64,000 nucleotides of DNA. Source: JAWXUD01 sp044432945 (lineage in GTDB: Bacteria > Cyanobacteriota > Vampirovibrionia > Gastranaerophilales > Gastranaerophilaceae). Shown here one piece after another: positions 60,397 to 64,000 of the stretch (the first letter of the stretch is position 1; every line of letters starts with the position of its first letter). Made by a program: the position numbers and the translations under genes. The notes under the pieces are model-generated. The model did not search any database. It worked only from the letters and a program-made list of their open reading frames with translations, and was not told the DNA's origin. The stretch spans positions 1 through 64,000 of the forward strand of contig JAWXUD010000002.1 of assembly GCA_044432945.1 (NCBI GenBank), in the 5' to 3' direction.

Positions 60397-60963
60397 TTAT
60401 ATAGGTACAGTTCTAAAAACTGTAAAATATTTATAATCACCCCAATATATCACTATTGAAACAAAATTGTCACCGTATTCTTGTAGCTCTAAATAATTAT
60501 TAGGAGCGGGTTCACGCTTGGAAGATGGAAAAATTCTGCCTACAAAATCGAGTACTGCTAGATGAATTTTTTGTGAAATGGTTTTTTCAACTTCTGGTTG
60601 ATTTTGTTCATAATATGCTTCAGGGGTCAAATCTCTATTGTAAATAGGAATAATATACTTAACAATTCCACCTTCTTTAAATAACATATACCAATTATTT
60701 TCGTATTGACGAGGGGTAAGCAAGTAGTAACCAGGTTCTATTGTAATTGATTTAAAATATAGTGCTGAGGTTAATCGAAAAAGTGGGTATAATGACCAAG
60801 AAGAATTTACCCCATCTTGGTATTCTCCAGGGTCTTTGCCATGAAGATATTCAAATGTTGGGACGTCTAATTGTTCATAAATTTCTGCATAATTAGTATC
60901 ATCTTGAGCAAGAGAAACCAAGCCCATAAATATTATTGATAAGAGAATAAAAACCTTCTTCAT
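60397..60963 (-). CDS. Secreted protein of unknown function
   Basis: This 188-residue protein has a signal peptide (MKKVFILLSIIFMGLVSLAQ-DD). The mature domain is aromatic-rich (SSWSLYPLFRLTSALYFKS, IEPGYYLLTPRQYENNWYMLFKEGG, VSIVIYWGDYKYFTVF), probably beta. It has no cysteines in the mature part and no lipobox. There is no SD; TAATAT ends 6 nt before the ATG with TTGCTT upstream, again a leaderless layout. Convergent with the 122-aa gene. Confidence 0.6.
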   Translation of the reverse strand: MKKVFILLSIIFMGLVSLAQDDTNYAEIYEQLDVPTFEYLHGKDPGEYQDGVNSSWSLYPLFRLTSALYFKSITIEPGYYLLTPRQYENNWYMLFKEGGIVKYIIPIYNRDLTPEAYYEQNQPEVEKTISQKIHLAVLDFVGRIFPSSKREPAPNNYLELQEYGDNFVSIVIYWGDYKYFTVFRTVPI

Positions 60964-61058
60964 ATTATTATATTAATTGATTTTTACCAAAAAGCAAGTT
61001 TAATTTTTTTTATTTTTATTGTAAAATCTGATAATATTAGTCAAGGAGGAGTGTAAAA

Positions 61059-61895
61059 ATGTTGTCAGGACCTTTTTTGGATAGAAGTTGGATGGGGCAG
61101 AATTCTGATTATCAATCTTCGGATATAGTTATGTTGGGTTTGGGATTTGATGGGACAGTTACCAATCGTCCTGGTTCTCGTTTTGCGTCAGAGCAAATAC
61201 GTTTGGCTAGTTGGGGTTTGGAGGATTATTCGCCAAAATTTGACAAACATCTTGATGATGTGAATTTTCATGATGCGGGTGATTTAGAGTTTCCTTTGGG
61301 AAATACTATCGAGTCTTTGAATTTGATTGAAAAAAATGTTGAAGAAATTTATAAAGATGGCAAGCGTGTTTTTGGGATTGGTGGCGAACATTTGGTTACT
61401 TTACCTGAGATTAAGGCGTTGGCGAAATTTTATAAGGATTTAGCTGTAGTGCATTTCGATGCTCATACTGATTTAAGAGAGGATTATTGTGGTGAAGAAA
61501 TGTCGCATTCTACCGTAATTCGTCACGTTTCAAAGATTGTTGGGGCTGAAAATATTAAGCAAATTGGTATTCGTTCTGGCATGAAAGAAGAATGGGAGTT
61601 TATGAAAGAGCATAAAACTTTAGTTAATGAGTATAGTGGACTTGATTGTTTGCGTAGCAAAAAAATATTTGTGACGGTTGATTTAGATGTTCTAGATCCT
61701 TCGATTATGTCTGGGACGGGGACGCCTGAAGCTGGTGGATTTGATTTTAATACATTAATCGGTTGGTTTGATTATTTAAAAGATTTTGACATTGTGGGGG
61801 TTGATGTTGTTGAATTAGCACCTGATTATGACGCTTCTGGGGTTTCAACGGCGGTTGCTGCGAAAGTCGTTAGAGAATTGTTGATGGTAATGTAG
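61059..61895 (+). CDS. speB: Agmatinase/arginase-family ureohydrolase
   Basis: This 278-residue binuclear manganese enzyme shows the family metal ligands GGEHLVTLP, VVHFDAHTDLRED and VTVDLDVLDPSIMSGTGTPE, all intact. Length and SGTGTPEAGG fit agmatinase, which makes putrescine and urea from agmatine; other guanidino substrates are possible. The SD AAGGAGG is strong. It is followed after 1 nt by ligA, so the two are probably cotranscribed. Confidence 0.88.
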   Translation: MLSGPFLDRSWMGQNSDYQSSDIVMLGLGFDGTVTNRPGSRFASEQIRLASWGLEDYSPKFDKHLDDVNFHDAGDLEFPLGNTIESLNLIEKNVEEIYKDGKRVFGIGGEHLVTLPEIKALAKFYKDLAVVHFDAHTDLREDYCGEEMSHSTVIRHVSKIVGAENIKQIGIRSGMKEEWEFMKEHKTLVNEYSGLDCLRSKKIFVTVDLDVLDPSIMSGTGTPEAGGFDFNTLIGWFDYLKDFDIVGVDVVELAPDYDASGVSTAVAAKVVRELLMVM

Positions 61896-61896
61896 A

Positions 61897-63888
61897 ATGG
61901 GTTCAAATATGTTTCAACAGAGAATAGAATTTTTGACAGATGAGATTAATAAGGCAAATCATCTGTATTATATTGAAGAAAATCCTTTGATTAGCGATTA
62001 CGACTATGACGTTATGTTTGCGGAGTTGAAGTCGTTGGAGGAGGTTAATCCTGAATTTAAAAAGCCTAATAGTCCTACGCTTCGAGTTGGTTCTGTTAGT
62101 GAGAAATTTCTTCAACACAAGCATAGGCATCGTTTATATAGTCTTGATAATACTTATGATTTTGATGAATTAGCGAAATGGTATTCAAAATTTTGTTTGG
62201 AGTACAAAGATGAAGTCGAATTGGTTTGTGAATTAAAAATCGATGGTTTGGCGATAGCTTTGACATATGAAAAAGGTTTGTTTGTCCGTGGGGTTACTCG
62301 TGGTGATGGTTTGGTTGGCGAGGATATTACTAACAATTTAAAAACTATTAAGGCGATACCGCTCAGTCTTTTTGAACCGATAGATATTGAGGTTCGTGGT
62401 GAGATTTATATGGCAAAATCTTCTTTTGAAAAATTAAACGAAGAACAAAAATTGAACGATGAAAAAGTTTTCGCAAACCCAAGAAATGCGGCATCTGGTT
62501 CAATCAGACAATTAGATAGTTCTATTACGGCGAAACGTGATTTGTCGATGTTTACTTATGCTGGTATCATTGAGAGTGGCGAAAATATGCCTAAAACTCA
62601 TTATGATAGTATGAAGTATTTGAAAAAGCTGGGGTTTAAGATTAACCCTAATGTTAAACTGGTTAAAAATGTTTCTGATGTTGAAAAGTATTGCAAACAT
62701 TGGGAAAAGAAGCGTTTTGATTTGGATTATGCGACTGATGGTGTTGTTGTGAAAGTGAATAATTTTGCTCAACAACAAGATATCGGGTTCACTTCTCGTT
62801 CACCTAAGTGGGCTACAGCGTTTAAGTTTCCAGCAGAAGAGGTTATTACAGTTGTAAACGATATTGAATTAGGGGTTGGTAAAACTGGAGCATTGACGCC
62901 TGTCGCTGTTTTAGAGCCAGTGAATTTGTCTGGAAGTGTTGTTTCTCGTGCAAGTTTACATAATTTTGATGAGATAAAAAGGCTTGATGTGCGTATTGGT
63001 GATAAGGTTTTGATTAAAAAAGCGGCAGAAATTATTCCTAAGGTTATAAAAGTTATTGAGAACAAGAACCATTATAATTTGGCGGTTTATGAGAAGCCTA
63101 AAATTTGTCCTAGTTGTCTTGAGGATTTGGTTGAGTTGGATAATGAGGTCGTATTGTTTTGTCAGAACCCGAATTGTCCTGCTAAAACTCAGGCAAAAAT
63201 AGAGTTTTGGTGTTCACGTAACGCTATGGATATTGATAGTGTCGGTCCGTCAATAATTGCTAAGTTGCTTGAGGGCGGGTTTATAAAATCGGCAATAGAT
63301 TTGTATGATTTGAATATGCAGGATTTAACTCAATTAGAAAATGTGAGAGAAAAATCTGCTCATAATATTTATACCGCTATTCAAAAGAGTAAAAAAAATT
63401 CGCTTACGAGATTGATAACAGCGTTTTCTATCAAAAATATTGGGAAAGAATCGGCTGAGCTTATTGCAAATGAATTTGGTTCGCTTGAGAAGTTGCAAAA
63501 TGCTACGATAGAGAGCTTTGAGGCAATTGATGGCATTGGTGTAACGATGGCAAAAGATTTATATGAATTTTTTCAGGATAATGAAACAAGGCAGATGATT
63601 GTCAGGTTGAAGGATTTGGGGATTAATCCAGAAGCTCAATCGGTAGTGGTTTCTGATAAATTTAAAAATTTAGTGTTTGTTATCACTGGTACTTTGAAGA
63701 ATATGACAAGAGATAAGATTAGTGAAATGATAAAATCTGAAGGTGGTAAAGTTACATCAAGTGTAACTAAAAATACTGATTATTTGGTTGTTGGCGAGAA
63801 TGCTGGTTCAAAATTGGACAAAGCAGAATCTATTGGTGTTATAATATTGTCAGAAGATGAGTTTTTAGCGAAAATAAATGAGGATTAA
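61897..63888 (+). CDS. ligA: NAD-dependent DNA ligase
   Basis: This 663-residue ligase seals nicks in replication and repair using NAD. It shows the Ia domain with YYIEENPLISDYDYD, adenylation motif KIDG in CELKIDGLAIAL, ARNAASGSIRQLD-like ANPRNAASGSIRQ, OB fold, zinc finger (CPSC...CQNPNCPAK), helix-hairpin-helix repeats (SIKNIGKESAELIANEFGS) and C-terminal BRCT (VFVITGTLKNMTRDKISEMI). The start may be 61897 or the ATG at 61909. It is full length. Confidence 0.97.
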   Translation: MGSNMFQQRIEFLTDEINKANHLYYIEENPLISDYDYDVMFAELKSLEEVNPEFKKPNSPTLRVGSVSEKFLQHKHRHRLYSLDNTYDFDELAKWYSKFCLEYKDEVELVCELKIDGLAIALTYEKGLFVRGVTRGDGLVGEDITNNLKTIKAIPLSLFEPIDIEVRGEIYMAKSSFEKLNEEQKLNDEKVFANPRNAASGSIRQLDSSITAKRDLSMFTYAGIIESGENMPKTHYDSMKYLKKLGFKINPNVKLVKNVSDVEKYCKHWEKKRFDLDYATDGVVVKVNNFAQQQDIGFTSRSPKWATAFKFPAEEVITVVNDIELGVGKTGALTPVAVLEPVNLSGSVVSRASLHNFDEIKRLDVRIGDKVLIKKAAEIIPKVIKVIENKNHYNLAVYEKPKICPSCLEDLVELDNEVVLFCQNPNCPAKTQAKIEFWCSRNAMDIDSVGPSIIAKLLEGGFIKSAIDLYDLNMQDLTQLENVREKSAHNIYTAIQKSKKNSLTRLITAFSIKNIGKESAELIANEFGSLEKLQNATIESFEAIDGIGVTMAKDLYEFFQDNETRQMIVRLKDLGINPEAQSVVVSDKFKNLVFVITGTLKNMTRDKISEMIKSEGGKVTSSVTKNTDYLVVGENAGSKLDKAESIGVIILSEDEFLAKINED

Positions 63889-64000
63889 ATGAAAAAAAGA
63901 CCTAAAATAATAAAAATATCAGGAATTAGTGGTGCTATTGTGGCATTATTTGTCGTTACGTGTGCTATTGCTGGATTTGTTGTGTTTCCTGGGTTTGTTG
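63889..64000 (+). CDS. Membrane protein, N-terminal part only
   Basis: The ATG at 63889 directly follows the ligA stop, with GAGG upstream. The visible 37 residues start MKKRPKIIKISG and run into a hydrophobic segment (AIVALFVVTCAIAGFVVFPGFV), a membrane anchor or signal. The gene leaves the window; no family can be named. Confidence 0.7.
   Translation, partial: MKKRPKIIKISGISGAIVALFVVTCAIAGFVVFPGFV

Noticed and set aside
1..64000. GC-skew switch at about 32.5 kb as support for oriC
   Set aside because: Hand counts of single 60-base lines differ strongly between places (e.g. G10/C15 at 12061 and G19/C7 at 62281) but also vary with gene orientation and between neighbouring genes (tolC-like and fic genes left of the region are already G-rich on the plus strand). 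By eye the switch cannot be placed; a cumulative skew plot is needed.

Overview
The window is AT-rich, gene-dense bacterial chromosome from an organism with a Gram-negative envelope: chaperone-usher pilus genes, TolC/HlyD/MFS efflux, TonB-ExbB-ExbD, a soluble lytic transglycosylase and flagellar export genes. The prepilin start FTLAEVLITLGIIG, the small secreted hypotheticals, flagellar genes in a fermenter-like gene set and dnaN without dnaA beside a possible origin suggest a gut non-photosynthetic relative of cyanobacteria (Melainabacteria/Vampirovibrionia, Gastranaerophilales). This assignment is inference; Elusimicrobia-like or other low-GC gut lineages are not excluded. No rRNA, no complete mobile element and no CRISPR array were seen; there is one tRNA-Ala.

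Layout. 0-7.5 kb: archaic-type chaperone-usher pilus locus (usher, two pilin-like subunits, chaperone, two-domain possible tip protein) with a divergent pair carrying a third pilin-like subunit and a Cys-rich membrane protein. 7.5-13.1 kb: dehydrogenase, cysE, tyrS, acpS, pheA, phosphohexomutase. 13.2-17.7 kb: signalling cluster (GAF/HD-GYP-like, TPR, LuxR-type response regulator, pentapeptide repeat). 17.7-24.5 kb: accessory stretch with hipBA toxin-antitoxin, an XRE regulator, an orphan type IV pilin-like protein, an HExxH protein, a phosphoesterase, a RhuM remnant and a Fic protein with a repeat-studded promoter. 24.6-29.7 kb: tRNA-Ala, EF-hand protein, divergent EmrAB/TolC efflux genes. 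29.7-34.8 kb: endonuclease IV-like protein, fluoride channel, dnaN, then a non-coding 0.5 kb region that looks like a chromosomal origin with non-standard DnaA boxes, then prmC and small unknown genes.

35-45 kb: metG, ffh, slt, then a SpoA protein followed by fliO-fliP-fliQ-x-fliR. 45-49 kb: an unusual chain ftsH > AcsD-like > AcsC-like, i.e. a corrinoid iron-sulfur protein pair without CO dehydrogenase/acetyl-CoA synthase in sight. 49-53.4 kb: TonB, ExbB, two ExbD and two secreted proteins related to each other. 53.5-64 kb: unknown protein, SpoIID-like protein, HU, a type II restriction-modification pair, rsmD, fixCX, small unknowns, agmatinase-family protein, ligA and the start of a membrane protein that runs off the window.

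A recurring regulatory theme is that genes lacking a Shine-Dalgarno sequence often have a -10 box ending 6-7 nt before the ATG, as expected for leaderless mRNAs. The most interesting non-coding structure is the repeat array at 32.6-32.8 kb beside dnaN, with a strong promoter and an intrinsic terminator that would make a roughly 45-nt RNA right next to it.
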